A DNA stretch of 10,757 bases from contig CAZWRN010000033.1 in assembly GCA_964636275.1 (NCBI GenBank), positions 1 to 10,757 on the forward strand, in the 5' to 3' direction. Positions 1-5,362 of the stretch are shown piece by piece. The translations under genes and the position numbers were made by a program. A model generated the notes under the pieces. The model saw nothing but the letters and a program-made list of their open reading frames with translations, was not told the origin of the DNA and did not search any database. Every line of letters starts with the position of its first letter. The first letter of the stretch is position 1. The DNA comes from CAZWRN01 sp964636275 (lineage in GTDB: Bacteria > Patescibacteriota > Microgenomatia > Daviesbacterales > UBA10151).

Positions 1-430
1 CCATATGAGTCAGGGGATTTACTTTCTCATAGACCTTTTCTACCTTGCCTTTGGGATTGATTAAAAAAGAGCTTCGCTCTATCCCCATATACGCTTTGCC
101 AAACATCGATTTTTCTTTCCAGACGCCAAACTGCTCAACGACTTTTTTCTCAGTATCTGCCAAAAGAGGAAAATTTAAATGATGTTTTTGTTCAAACTTT
201 TTGTGAGATTTGACCGAATCCACCGAGATCCCATACACCTCGATATTTTTATCGGTAAATTTATCCATATTATCTCTCACTGCACACGACTCAAAAGTGC
301 ATCCCGGAGTATCATCTTTTGGATAGAAAAATATAAAAACCCATCTCCCTTTCCAATCGGAAAAATTGTGAATCTTGCCATCCTGATCCGGCAGATCAAA
401 TGAAGGCGCTTTATCCCCAGCTTTTAGCAT
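1..430 (-). CDS. bcp: Thiol peroxidase, Bcp/PrxQ-type peroxiredoxin (3' end cut by window edge)
   Basis: This is the first 143 codons of a thioredoxin-fold peroxiredoxin of the Bcp/PrxQ class, cytosolic enzymes that reduce hydrogen peroxide and organic hydroperoxides with electrons from thioredoxin. The N-terminus reads MLKAGDKAPSFDLPDQDG, the usual AhpC/TSA opening. The active-site stretch YPKDDTPGCTFESC holds the peroxidatic Cys44 and a second cysteine, Cys49, placed as the resolving cysteine is in E. coli Bcp. Later stretches (YGISVDSVKSHKKF, FPLLADTEKKVVEQFGVW, RSSFLINPKG) follow the family pattern. Full-length members have about 150-160 residues, so only a short tail is missing beyond the left edge. 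The ATG at 428-430 fits the family start and has a -10-like TAGAAT six bases upstream but no Shine-Dalgarno sequence. The assignment is firm and this is probably a housekeeping oxidative-stress gene. Confidence 0.95.
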   Translation of the reverse strand, partial: MLKAGDKAPSFDLPDQDGKIHNFSDWKGRWVFIFFYPKDDTPGCTFESCAVRDNMDKFTDKNIEVYGISVDSVKSHKKFEQKHHLNFPLLADTEKKVVEQFGVWKEKSMFGKAYMGIERSSFLINPKGKVEKVYEKVNPLTHM

Positions 431-436
431 GCAACT

Positions 437-442
437 ATTCTA
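437..442 (-). promoter_or_regulatory. Predicted -10 box of the peroxiredoxin gene
   Basis: On the minus strand the hexamer TAGAAT (5 of 6 match to TATAAT) lies six bases before the ATG at 430. No convincing -35 is seen; TTAAGT at a spacing of 18 is the best candidate. Transcription would begin at or next to the start codon, giving a leaderless mRNA. Confidence 0.4.
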
Positions 443-461
443 ACACAAGACTGCCTATCAA

Positions 462-498
462 CTTAAATCTTGAATCTTAAATCTTGAATCTAAATCTT
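462..498. repeat. 14-base tandem repeat, about 2.6 copies
   Basis: The unit CTTAAATCTTGAAT occurs at 462-475 and again without change at 476-489, followed by a partial copy CTAAATCTT at 490-498 that lacks one base. The array lies between the peroxiredoxin gene and the 65-residue gene and covers the stop codon (490-492) and last codons of the latter. It may be a replication-slippage product or an array of binding sites upstream of the peroxiredoxin promoter. The sequence does not decide between them. Confidence 0.8.
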
Positions 499-687
499 CA
501 TATATGTAATACACACCTGATGCCCATCTCCACACTCCAGAATATGATCATTGGCTTTTATCATAGCTTCGTATTTATCCATCGTCATCGCCAGACACAA
601 AATCATATTGGTAAGATCGTTGCAGGTCAGACAATTGGAGTAATACATCACATTTTCTGCCTCATCCGGCTCATCTATTCTGATCAC
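490..687 (-). CDS. Small cysteine-rich protein of unknown function (65 residues)
   Basis: I do not recognise this protein. It contains a CxxC pair (NCLTCND, residues 19-22) and further cysteines at 31, 52 and 59. The predicted layout is an acidic N-terminus (IDEPDEAEN), a central helix rich in Met and Leu (NMILCLAMTMDKYEAMIKA) and a C-terminal strand (GDGHQVCITYMKI). The cysteines could bind a metal or form disulfides, but no known zinc-ribbon spacing is complete. The GTG start at 685-687 comes straight after an in-frame TAG, so the frame cannot extend upstream. A near-consensus promoter (TTGACT, 18-base spacer, TATAAA) ends six bases before that GTG, which supports both the gene and the start. 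It lies upstream of the peroxiredoxin gene in the same orientation, so a redox role is possible, but that rests on position only. The opposite-strand frame over the same bases has no such support. Confidence 0.6.
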   Translation of the reverse strand: MIRIDEPDEAENVMYYSNCLTCNDLTNMILCLAMTMDKYEAMIKANDHILECGDGHQVCITYMKI

Positions 688-693
688 CTATTA

Positions 694-723
694 TTTATAC
701 TGCCGAAGAATACCCGAAGTCAA
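694..723 (-). promoter_or_regulatory. Near-consensus sigma70-type promoter of the 65-residue gene
   Basis: On the minus strand, TTGACT (718-723, 5 of 6 match to TTGACA) and TATAAA (694-699, 5 of 6 match to TATAAT) are separated by 18 bases. Six bases then separate the -10 from the GTG start. This is the best promoter in the window and predicts a leaderless transcript. Confidence 0.6.
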
Positions 724-734
724 GTCGGGAGTAT
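710..734. promoter_or_regulatory. Inverted repeat enclosing the -35 box (candidate operator)
   Basis: The arms CCCGA (713-717) and TCGGG (725-729) are perfectly complementary around a 7-base centre. After a 2-base bulge, ATA (710-712) also pairs with TAT (732-734). The centre, 718-724, contains the -35 hexamer of the 65-residue gene, so a protein bound here would cover the -35. A hairpin terminator for the remnant upstream is the alternative, but the stem is short. Confidence 0.35.
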
Positions 735-739
735 CTGTT

Positions 740-904
740 TTAATCTTTTGAAAAAGACAGCCCTATTTGAGTAAATTTTTGTTTTATCAGTTTTAAAGCT
801 TTTGGTCCATACTCATGATGCACTAACAACTCATTGCAGAATATTTTACCAGAAATAAACTCTAAACAAGCATTAAAGTGATGTAGATCAAATGATAGTT
901 CGTA
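740..904 (-). pseudogene. Startless reading-frame remnant (about 54 codons)
   Basis: A minus-strand frame runs open from 904 to the TAA at 740-742 and reads as a plausible protein C-terminus, with HHFNACLEFISGK, NELLVHHEYGPKALK and IKQKFTQIGLSFSKD. It begins after an in-frame TAA at 905-907 and has no ATG; the only common start-type codons, TTG and GTG, lie about half way in and have no ribosome-binding site. The composition looks coding (amphipathic, Lys-rich, few rare residues), so I read it as the leftover 3' end of a gene whose 5' part was lost, probably when the neighbouring methyltransferase region was inserted or rearranged. The family is not recognised. It could also be chance, since the frame is short. 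Confidence 0.35.
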
Positions 905-932
905 TTACTTTATACCTTTTGACCTAGTTTGA

Positions 933-954
933 TGCTATAATTATTAGGTATAAA
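933..954 (+). promoter_or_regulatory. Predicted promoter elements of the methyltransferase gene
   Basis: TGCTATAAT at 933-941 is a perfect extended -10 element and would start transcription about 12 bases before the ATG at 960. A second -10-like hexamer, TATAAA at 949-954, ends five bases before the ATG and would give a leaderless mRNA like those predicted elsewhere in the window. Neither has a good -35: TTGACC at 919-924 is 11 bases from the first and 24 from the second. Confidence 0.45.
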
Positions 955-960
955 CACCTA
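945..960. promoter_or_regulatory. Short inverted repeat at the methyltransferase start
   Basis: TAGGT (945-949) and ACCTA (956-960) are perfect 5-base arms around ATAAAC, and the right arm takes in the first base of the start codon. It could be a small operator or a hairpin limiting translation initiation. The arms are short enough for chance. Confidence 0.25.
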
Positions 961-1589
961 TGGGTAACTTAGAAAATCGTATTAAAAAACAGCAGGAACT
1001 CTGGAATAGAAGAGCCACAAAAGAAGGTCCAAAAACAGTAATGTGTTCTGATTTTACTCCAGATTTAGTTATAGCTGCTGATTCTGCACAAAAAGAAGTT
1101 ATTAAAAAAATGTATTCCGGAAAACCAAAAAAAACATTAGGACTGGAAATCGGTTCTGGCATGGGAAGACTGAGTTCATTTTTTTTAGATTATGTTGATA
1201 GTCTTATTGCAATGGATTTAAGTAGGAAAATGTTAGACAGAATGGGTGTTAATACTAAAATTTATCGAATGATTGCTGATTCTCAAAATATACCTCTGAC
1301 GTCAGGAATTATTGATAGTATTTTTATTACTAATATATTGGGTCACATTAACCATGATTCAACAGTTGTTCAAACAGCAGTGGAGATAAACAGAATTACA
1401 TCACCTAATTCACTCCTATTAATAGACGAAATGACAGGTACTGAAGGAGAATTGGTAGCTGGTCATTATCTAATACGGTCTCCTGAAAGAATTGGTAGTT
1501 TATTTGTCCAATGGAAGCAAATTGAGAAAGTTAATTACGATTTTGCTTCTCAACCTCATGTAGCTACATTATATACAAAGAAGCAATGA
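960..1589 (+). CDS. Class I SAM-dependent methyltransferase, substrate unknown
   Basis: The 209-residue protein has the Rossmann-like fold of class I methyltransferases (Methyltransf_11/25 type). Motif I is LGLEIGSGMGRL (residues 60-71), the glycine-rich loop that binds S-adenosylmethionine. AMDLS at 84-88 follows at the place of the acidic residue that holds the ribose. Post-motif IADSQNIPLTSGIIDSIFITNILGHI (105-130) resembles the 'D..lPf....fD.v.....l.H' pattern of small-molecule methyltransferases, and SLLLIDE (151-157) is a typical later strand. There is no DNA-methylase NPPY/DPPY motif, so a small molecule, nucleotide, protein or RNA is a likelier substrate than a DNA base, but this is not settled. 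The ATG at 960 has no clear Shine-Dalgarno sequence. Its stop directly abuts the stop of the convergent Ham1-like gene, so it is not in that operon, although closeness leaves a shared role possible. Confidence 0.85.
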   Translation: MGNLENRIKKQQELWNRRATKEGPKTVMCSDFTPDLVIAADSAQKEVIKKMYSGKPKKTLGLEIGSGMGRLSSFFLDYVDSLIAMDLSRKMLDRMGVNTKIYRMIADSQNIPLTSGIIDSIFITNILGHINHDSTVVQTAVEINRITSPNSLLLIDEMTGTEGELVAGHYLIRSPERIGSLFVQWKQIEKVNYDFASQPHVATLYTKKQ

Positions 1590-2198
1590 TTAATTATTGA
1601 AAAAACCTCTGACTGCATCTTGCAACCTGCTCCAAGATATCTCAGTTTCTCTCATTTCAGCTGGTGAAAGGTCAAAAAAATTCTTTTTAAATTGAGGAAA
1701 AAACCAAATACTACATACCCATATACCTTCTTTATATTTTTGAAGATCATAATGTGTTTGTGCTACTCCACGAATTCCATCAACCTGTTTAGAAAAAAGA
1801 AGTTTACCTGATTTGGCAATAGCAATTGCTTCAACCCATTTCATAGTTCTCTCTTCACCCGTTTTACCCTCTAATAGTTTAAGTAACTGCTCTATACGTT
1901 CAAAATCAGTGGCATCATCTGAAACAAATCTTTTAGTTTTTAAAGGATCCCATTTTCCTTTTAAAGAAGGAATAATAACTCCACCATCAGTAGCAATTAC
2001 AAATTCATCATAGTGATTTGAGAATTCAACAGCTTTTTTAATAGCATTTTCTTCAAATGTTTCACCATTCTCATCCACATCTAAATCTAAACCTATAGAT
2101 TCAGGATCATCTATTTTTGAAAACAAGTCCTTAACTATCCATGAAAGTTTTTCCTTTTTATGTCTATTTCCGGTAGCAAGCAATATCTTATTTAGCAT
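1590..2198 (-). CDS. Divergent Ham1/RdgB-like nucleoside triphosphate pyrophosphatase
   Basis: The 202-residue length and three N-terminal motifs match the Ham1/ITPA/RdgB family, which cleaves nucleoside triphosphates to the monophosphate and pyrophosphate and normally removes dITP and XTP. LLATGNRHKKEKL (6-18) is the phosphate-binding opening, GETFEENAIKKA (45-56) the Mg-binding 'TFeENA' helix, and IATDGGVIIPSL (68-79) stands where the family has 'aDDSGL'. Asp71 keeps the second aspartate, but the first Asp, Ser and Leu have become Thr, Gly and Val. The family's later 'FGYDP' appears to be replaced by IWVCSIWFFP (159-168), and 'SHR' by SWSR (188-191). Those last motifs contact the purine in RdgB and ITPA, so the substrate may differ from dITP/XTP. 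The ATG at 2196-2198 is the only start that keeps TGN. It overlaps the kinase gene by 11 bases and lacks a Shine-Dalgarno sequence, so translation is probably coupled. It is the last gene of the four-gene operon. Confidence 0.8.
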   Translation of the reverse strand: MLNKILLATGNRHKKEKLSWIVKDLFSKIDDPESIGLDLDVDENGETFEENAIKKAVEFSNHYDEFVIATDGGVIIPSLKGKWDPLKTKRFVSDDATDFERIEQLLKLLEGKTGEERTMKWVEAIAIAKSGKLLFSKQVDGIRGVAQTHYDLQKYKEGIWVCSIWFFPQFKKNFFDLSPAEMRETEISWSRLQDAVRGFFNN

Positions 2199-2823
2199 GA
2201 AGTTGTTGAACTGAATTATATAACATATCTAAATTCTCTGTAACATTATTTTCCCTATTATGCAAAACCTGTATTCTTGACCCATATGATAAAGCAAAAG
2301 TCTGCGTTGCAGCCAATGCAATTTCCTGATGAACAAAAATGTCCATTTTATCTTCATCATCTCTTTGACGGCTAGTATCAGCAAATCTCCATCTTCGAAT
2401 TTGTTCGGGATCAGCATGAACATAAACAAAAATATGAGGAGCAAGTTTCCTTATCACCTCTGGGTTAATCTGAATACTGCCGTTTTGTTTATACGCCACA
2501 TGAGTATTTAGTACCACAGGTTGGCTATCAATTATCTCAGCAGTTAAATCATCTATTAGTGTTTTCAGTAGATCAGTTGGGACTTGATGTTTAATATCAT
2601 CACGAGAAGACACTGCATTACCTGCCTGAAGCAATTGAAGACGATTATAAAGAGCTTCACCAAAATTAATTATTTGAATACCAGCCACAGTTGGACGAGT
2701 GCCTGCCACAGTGATTCCACGCAATAAATGATCTTTACCCGATCCGGATATACCGGTATAAAAAAGAATTTTATTCTTTCTATGTGTAGTTGCTTGTTCA
2801 ACTACTTCAGTACCATTTAGCAT
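2188..2823 (-). CDS. AdkA-like P-loop nucleotide kinase
   Basis: This 211-residue P-loop kinase resembles archaeal adenylate kinase (AdkA). The Walker A loop is GISGSGKDH (24-32), followed by INFGEALYNRL (52-62, the AdkA '(S/N)FG' segment), VSSRDDIKHQVPTDLLKTL (71-89), VVLNTHVAY (103-111, AdkA 'v.v.DTH'), HIFVYVHADPEQIRRWRFAD (130-149), and the lid-like stretch TSRQRDDED. The AdkA-like C-terminus keeps HQEIALAATQTFALSYGSRIQVLHNRENN. Known members move phosphate from ATP to AMP or another nucleotide in the cytosol. Two points are odd: the Ser/Thr after the Walker lysine is Asp31, as in the 'SGKDT' loop of phage-type dNMP kinases, and the usual DTH is NTH. The substrate is thus uncertain. Start and upstream stop overlap as TAATG, and GGTGGAG lies five bases before the ATG, giving good support for this start. 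It is the third gene of the operon. Confidence 0.8.
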   Translation of the reverse strand: MLNGTEVVEQATTHRKNKILFYTGISGSGKDHLLRGITVAGTRPTVAGIQIINFGEALYNRLQLLQAGNAVSSRDDIKHQVPTDLLKTLIDDLTAEIIDSQPVVLNTHVAYKQNGSIQINPEVIRKLAPHIFVYVHADPEQIRRWRFADTSRQRDDEDKMDIFVHQEIALAATQTFALSYGSRIQVLHNRENNVTENLDMLYNSVQQLHAK

Positions 2824-4703
2824 TATAACTCCACCATATCCTCTTTTAGCCTCAATACTGGTTTAAAACGCGGTTCGTTAATCGGTGCAATTAGCTCAAT
2901 AACTGGCAATAAAGGAAATTGTGAAGTTGTCAGTTCACCGGACTCTTTATGTCTTCTTTTAGTTAAATGTTCTAAGGCTATTCTACCATTAACATTTTTT
3001 TCTGAAAAATAATGTACTCCCGGTTTAATTAGAAACGGTGTCTCAAATCCACCTGTCAGCATCGACAAACCGCTAGCATACGTAGGCATAAAGGCGGTTA
3101 TAGCAGCCTCAATATGTGGTTCATTTTGTCTTAGATAAGAAAACGTTTCACCAAACATAGCGCTGGACACATTTTTAGGCACACCCGGTCTGGAATATAA
3201 CCGGGTAAAATCTACACAATTTCTTGGATCAAAACCAAAAAGTAAAAGGGTATTTCTTTTATACATCCTGTCAACCGGTTGGGTAGCTAATACAGAAAAT
3301 GGAACATCATCTCCTTCAAGATAAAAACCATAGGCTTTATCTCCCCTTGGTGTATGAATATAATGAAAATCCCGATGAAAAGTTTTTGCGTAATCAATAT
3401 CAACTTCTTTAAAAGCAACTGGTATCTGATCTACAACTTGCCCATTTTCACCCCTTTTAATAATTGATACGGCCCCTTTATCTTTTTTAATTTGCCATCC
3501 TACTTCACCAAAAATACCTCTTTTGCCTACAATAACATCAACTGGTAGTGGGCTATTTTGTAATCGGGTTGCCACAATTGAAGCTTGTTCATCTACTATG
3601 GTATCTAATACTGCTTTACGTAGTTTACTTTGCGAGTACAAAGATTCATCAAGATCCACCAAGCCTCTCCATCCCCTTTCCAACGTAGCTTTTTTTGTTA
3701 AATCTTCCAATCTTTGGCCGTCTTCAAACAGCTCAGATATTTTAAAGGCAGTGAGACGAAACATTACCTGATAATGTAAATCTAAAGGGTCACACTGCAG
3801 ATTTGATCTATTCATATACATACTTACCACCTCATCAACTTGTTTTTTTACATAAGTCATCAAACCATAATCCACCCAATTACTTCTTGTAATAGCAGGC
3901 GAAACTCTAACTTCACCTCTGGTTACTGCTTCTGCTAAACTCTTTTGCATAGCCTCAAGTTGAACATGTGAACTAACTGTTTTTAAAGTATAAAATCCCA
4001 AATTTGCGTTTTCAGGAATAGCTGCATCGGCTATACGAGAGAGTTGAGACACATCGGAAGTTTCTTTCTGAATAACAATGGTTGGATCTTCCTCTTTATT
4101 AGAAGTTCCTGAAACTAATACCAACAAACCTTTTTTCCCAGCTATCAGCTTTCGGACATGCTTAGTAATCTGAGTTAAGAAAAAAGGGTAATCTGCCAAA
4201 TCATCAACTTGGCTTAATCTTTCATCCGTAATTTCTTTGACCTGATCTGTAATATCAACACTTTCCCCAGAAGAAATATCTCTGACTTTAAAGTCTGCCC
4301 CATCCAAATCAAACTCTAGTCCATCTATAATCCCAGTAAATAATCTTAATCTATCTTTATTAATTTGGTTACGATTTGGTACTTTATCTAGATTTTGCCC
4401 TTTTTTTAATTCTCCTGAAAACGGAACCGCTAATCCATCTCTCTGCATGACATATGCCATTGAATGCAAAATGGCAGAATTACCAAATGTCTTCCATCCC
4501 AGCTTTTTCATACTCTCTAAATATTCTATAAATTTGGGATCTCTTGATGCTAAAAAGTCAGCTTCTGAAGCTGAATTAAAGGAAAGAAAAATATTGGATC
4601 CATGATATCTTTTTACTTTTTCGCTTTTATTTTGACCACGGAAAAATTCACCAGGTGACTGGTCTATTAGTGGACGTTCTCTGTGGGTTTCAAGTATTAA
4701 CAT
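2823..4703 (-). CDS. 626-residue protein of unknown function with a C-terminal Mom-like GNAT domain
   Basis: The long N-terminal part (about 1-430) is not recognised. It is soluble, with no signal peptide or membrane segment, and alternates helical stretches (180-190, 245-265, 280-300, 310-340) with charged linkers. The C-terminal part (about 438-565) looks like a GNAT acyltransferase of the type related to phage Mu Mom. FHRDFHYIH (442-450) opens it, YGFYLEGDDVPFSVLATQ (458-475) is the 'gvf..g..vGv' strand pair, and RLYSRPGVPKNVSSAMFGETFSYLRQ (501-526) matches 'RLwv....prN..S.f......lr'. EAAITAFMP and GLSMLTGGFE (545-554) stand for the closing strand and 'G.vY.atGF' region. Such enzymes transfer acyl or related groups, in Mom to adenine in DNA. 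The domain call rests on pattern resemblance only. It starts 15 bases after the small upstream gene, with no clear Shine-Dalgarno sequence, and overlaps the kinase gene by one base. Confidence 0.6.
   Translation of the reverse strand: MLILETHRERPLIDQSPGEFFRGQNKSEKVKRYHGSNIFLSFNSASEADFLASRDPKFIEYLESMKKLGWKTFGNSAILHSMAYVMQRDGLAVPFSGELKKGQNLDKVPNRNQINKDRLRLFTGIIDGLEFDLDGADFKVRDISSGESVDITDQVKEITDERLSQVDDLADYPFFLTQITKHVRKLIAGKKGLLVLVSGTSNKEEDPTIVIQKETSDVSQLSRIADAAIPENANLGFYTLKTVSSHVQLEAMQKSLAEAVTRGEVRVSPAITRSNWVDYGLMTYVKKQVDEVVSMYMNRSNLQCDPLDLHYQVMFRLTAFKISELFEDGQRLEDLTKKATLERGWRGLVDLDESLYSQSKLRKAVLDTIVDEQASIVATRLQNSPLPVDVIVGKRGIFGEVGWQIKKDKGAVSIIKRGENGQVVDQIPVAFKEVDIDYAKTFHRDFHYIHTPRGDKAYGFYLEGDDVPFSVLATQPVDRMYKRNTLLLFGFDPRNCVDFTRLYSRPGVPKNVSSAMFGETFSYLRQNEPHIEAAITAFMPTYASGLSMLTGGFETPFLIKPGVHYFSEKNVNGRIALEHLTKRRHKESGELTTSQFPLLPVIELIAPINEPRFKPVLRLKEDMVEL
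2829..2835 (-). promoter_or_regulatory. Shine-Dalgarno sequence of the kinase gene
   Basis: GGTGGAG on the minus strand lies five bases upstream of the ATG at 2821-2823 and inside the end of the preceding gene. It shows that the organism uses Shine-Dalgarno pairing for at least some genes inside operons, unlike the starts that follow intergenic gaps here. Confidence 0.6.
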
Positions 4704-4706
4704 AAT

Positions 4707-4716
4707 ACAAATTTGT
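4707..4716. repeat. 10-base perfect palindrome before the 626-residue gene
   Basis: ACAAATTTGT sits in the 15-base gap between the 52-residue gene and the ATG of the 626-residue gene. It could be a protein-binding site, but AT-rich palindromes of this size arise easily by chance. Confidence 0.25.
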
Positions 4717-4718
4717 TT

Positions 4719-4877
4719 TTAAGGGGACTCTATTTTAGGACTGTTATATCTTCCTATTCCAAAATCACCGCTCAGATAAATTTCTTCAAGAGAACGGCCA
4801 ATCCAATTTACAATTGGTCTTCTATGTCTCTTTGCGTCATCAATAGCTTGTCTTAAAAATTCAGATGAATTATTCAT
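4719..4877 (-). CDS. Small leading protein of the GNAT-kinase-pyrophosphatase operon (52 residues)
   Basis: This short gene encodes a basic, probably helical N-terminal half (MNNSSEFLRQAIDDAKRHRR) followed by PIVNWIGRSLEEIYLSGDFG and a proline-ended tail, KIESP. The family is not recognised. Three facts support it: a perfect TATAAT lies seven bases before its ATG at 4875-4877, the frame is amino-acid-like rather than low-complexity, and it ends only 15 bases before the 626-residue gene in the same orientation. With no other promoter visible before the 626-residue gene, it is probably the first gene of that operon. Small leading proteins of this size may be regulators, antitoxins or subunits, but nothing here selects one of these. 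The alternative is that the stretch is an untranslated leader. Confidence 0.5.
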   Translation of the reverse strand: MNNSSEFLRQAIDDAKRHRRPIVNWIGRSLEEIYLSGDFGIGRYNSPKIESP

Positions 4878-4884
4878 AGAGGAA

Positions 4885-4913
4885 ATTATAATAAATTTTA
4901 ACTAATCCTGCAA
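4885..4913 (-). promoter_or_regulatory. Predicted promoter of the four-gene minus-strand operon
   Basis: A perfect TATAAT (4885-4890, minus strand) stands 17 bases from the weak -35 candidate TTGCAG (4908-4913). The -10 is seven bases before the ATG at 4877, again predicting a leaderless mRNA. Confidence 0.5.
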
Positions 4914-4943
4914 CAATTATAGGATATTAAGAAAATACAGGTT

Positions 4944-4974
4944 TATCTGATATATACGTAATATATATCAGATA
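4944..4974. repeat. Perfect inverted repeat with 13-base arms
   Basis: TATCTGATATATA (4944-4956) and TATATATCAGATA (4962-4974) are exact reverse complements around CGTAA. The repeat lies 17 bases after the stop of the 121-residue gene and about 54 bases upstream of the TATAAT of the four-gene operon. No run of T follows on either strand, so an ordinary intrinsic terminator is unlikely; an operator, an RNA hairpin marking a 3' end, or a recombination site are the options. Confidence 0.7.
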
Positions 4975-4990
4975 TATATTGCAGAAAAAT

Positions 4991-5356
4991 TTAACTTAGA
5001 TCCCAGGAATCTATATAGATAACTTCATCATCATGTAACTTTATTAATGCCTCAAAATCAATTCTTTCACTGTCAATCCATCCTGCATCTCCCAGCAATT
5101 CTGCAAAGTTCTCATCTTCATGAAATATAGTCGCTTCCGCTCTGTACTTTGGAATTCCATTTTTAAGTATATTTTTTATAAATTTTCCGTCTGTTTTATA
5201 TTTGATTGGGTAACCGCCATTGTGTTCAATCTGTTCGCAGTTTTCTTTAATCCATTTATCCCCTCCCATACCGCAGTTCCAGGCAGCGATACTATCCTGC
5301 CTGTTACTTGTCTCCGCTTCACTCGCTTTGTAAATAATTATCCCCCAACCTAACAT
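4991..5356 (-). CDS. Acidic 121-residue protein of unknown function, divergent from the type I RM operon
   Basis: I do not recognise the family. The protein begins MLGWGIIIYKASE, a likely beta-strand, then has a Trp- and Gly-containing segment (WNCGMGGDKWIKENC, residues 26-40). A basic middle (YPIKYKTDGKFIKNILKNG) is followed by a strongly acidic C-terminal half (IFHEDENFAELLGDAGWIDSERIDFEALIKLHDDEVIYIDSWDLS) that looks alpha/beta. There is no signal peptide or membrane segment. It is transcribed away from hsdM, with only 65 bases between the two starts, so the two promoters overlap and may be regulated together. Acidic small proteins beside restriction systems can be DNA mimics, immunity proteins or regulators, but no helix-turn-helix is evident and this is only a contextual thought. 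The ATG at 5354-5356 has TACAAT six bases upstream. Confidence 0.75.
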   Translation of the reverse strand: MLGWGIIIYKASEAETSNRQDSIAAWNCGMGGDKWIKENCEQIEHNGGYPIKYKTDGKFIKNILKNGIPKYRAEATIFHEDENFAELLGDAGWIDSERIDFEALIKLHDDEVIYIDSWDLS

Positions 5357-5362
5357 TTTGTG

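Noticed and set aside
484..774. Plus-strand 96-codon open frame
   Set aside because: It overlaps the minus-strand 65-residue gene, has low-quality composition rich in His and Ile, and crosses the minus-strand promoter. The minus-strand reading has the near-consensus promoter and matched start.
919..924. TTGACC as the -35 box of the methyltransferase gene
   Set aside because: Spacing to the two possible -10 boxes is 11 or 24 bases, both outside the usable range.
1587..1589. TGA recoding as glycine, as in some CPR lineages
   Set aside because: TGA ends the methyltransferase at a sensible place, abutting the convergent gene, and I found no TGA needed inside any of the conserved genes.
4944..4974. 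Inverted repeat as an intrinsic terminator
   Set aside because: The arms are almost all A and T, so the stem is weak, and no T-run follows on either strand.
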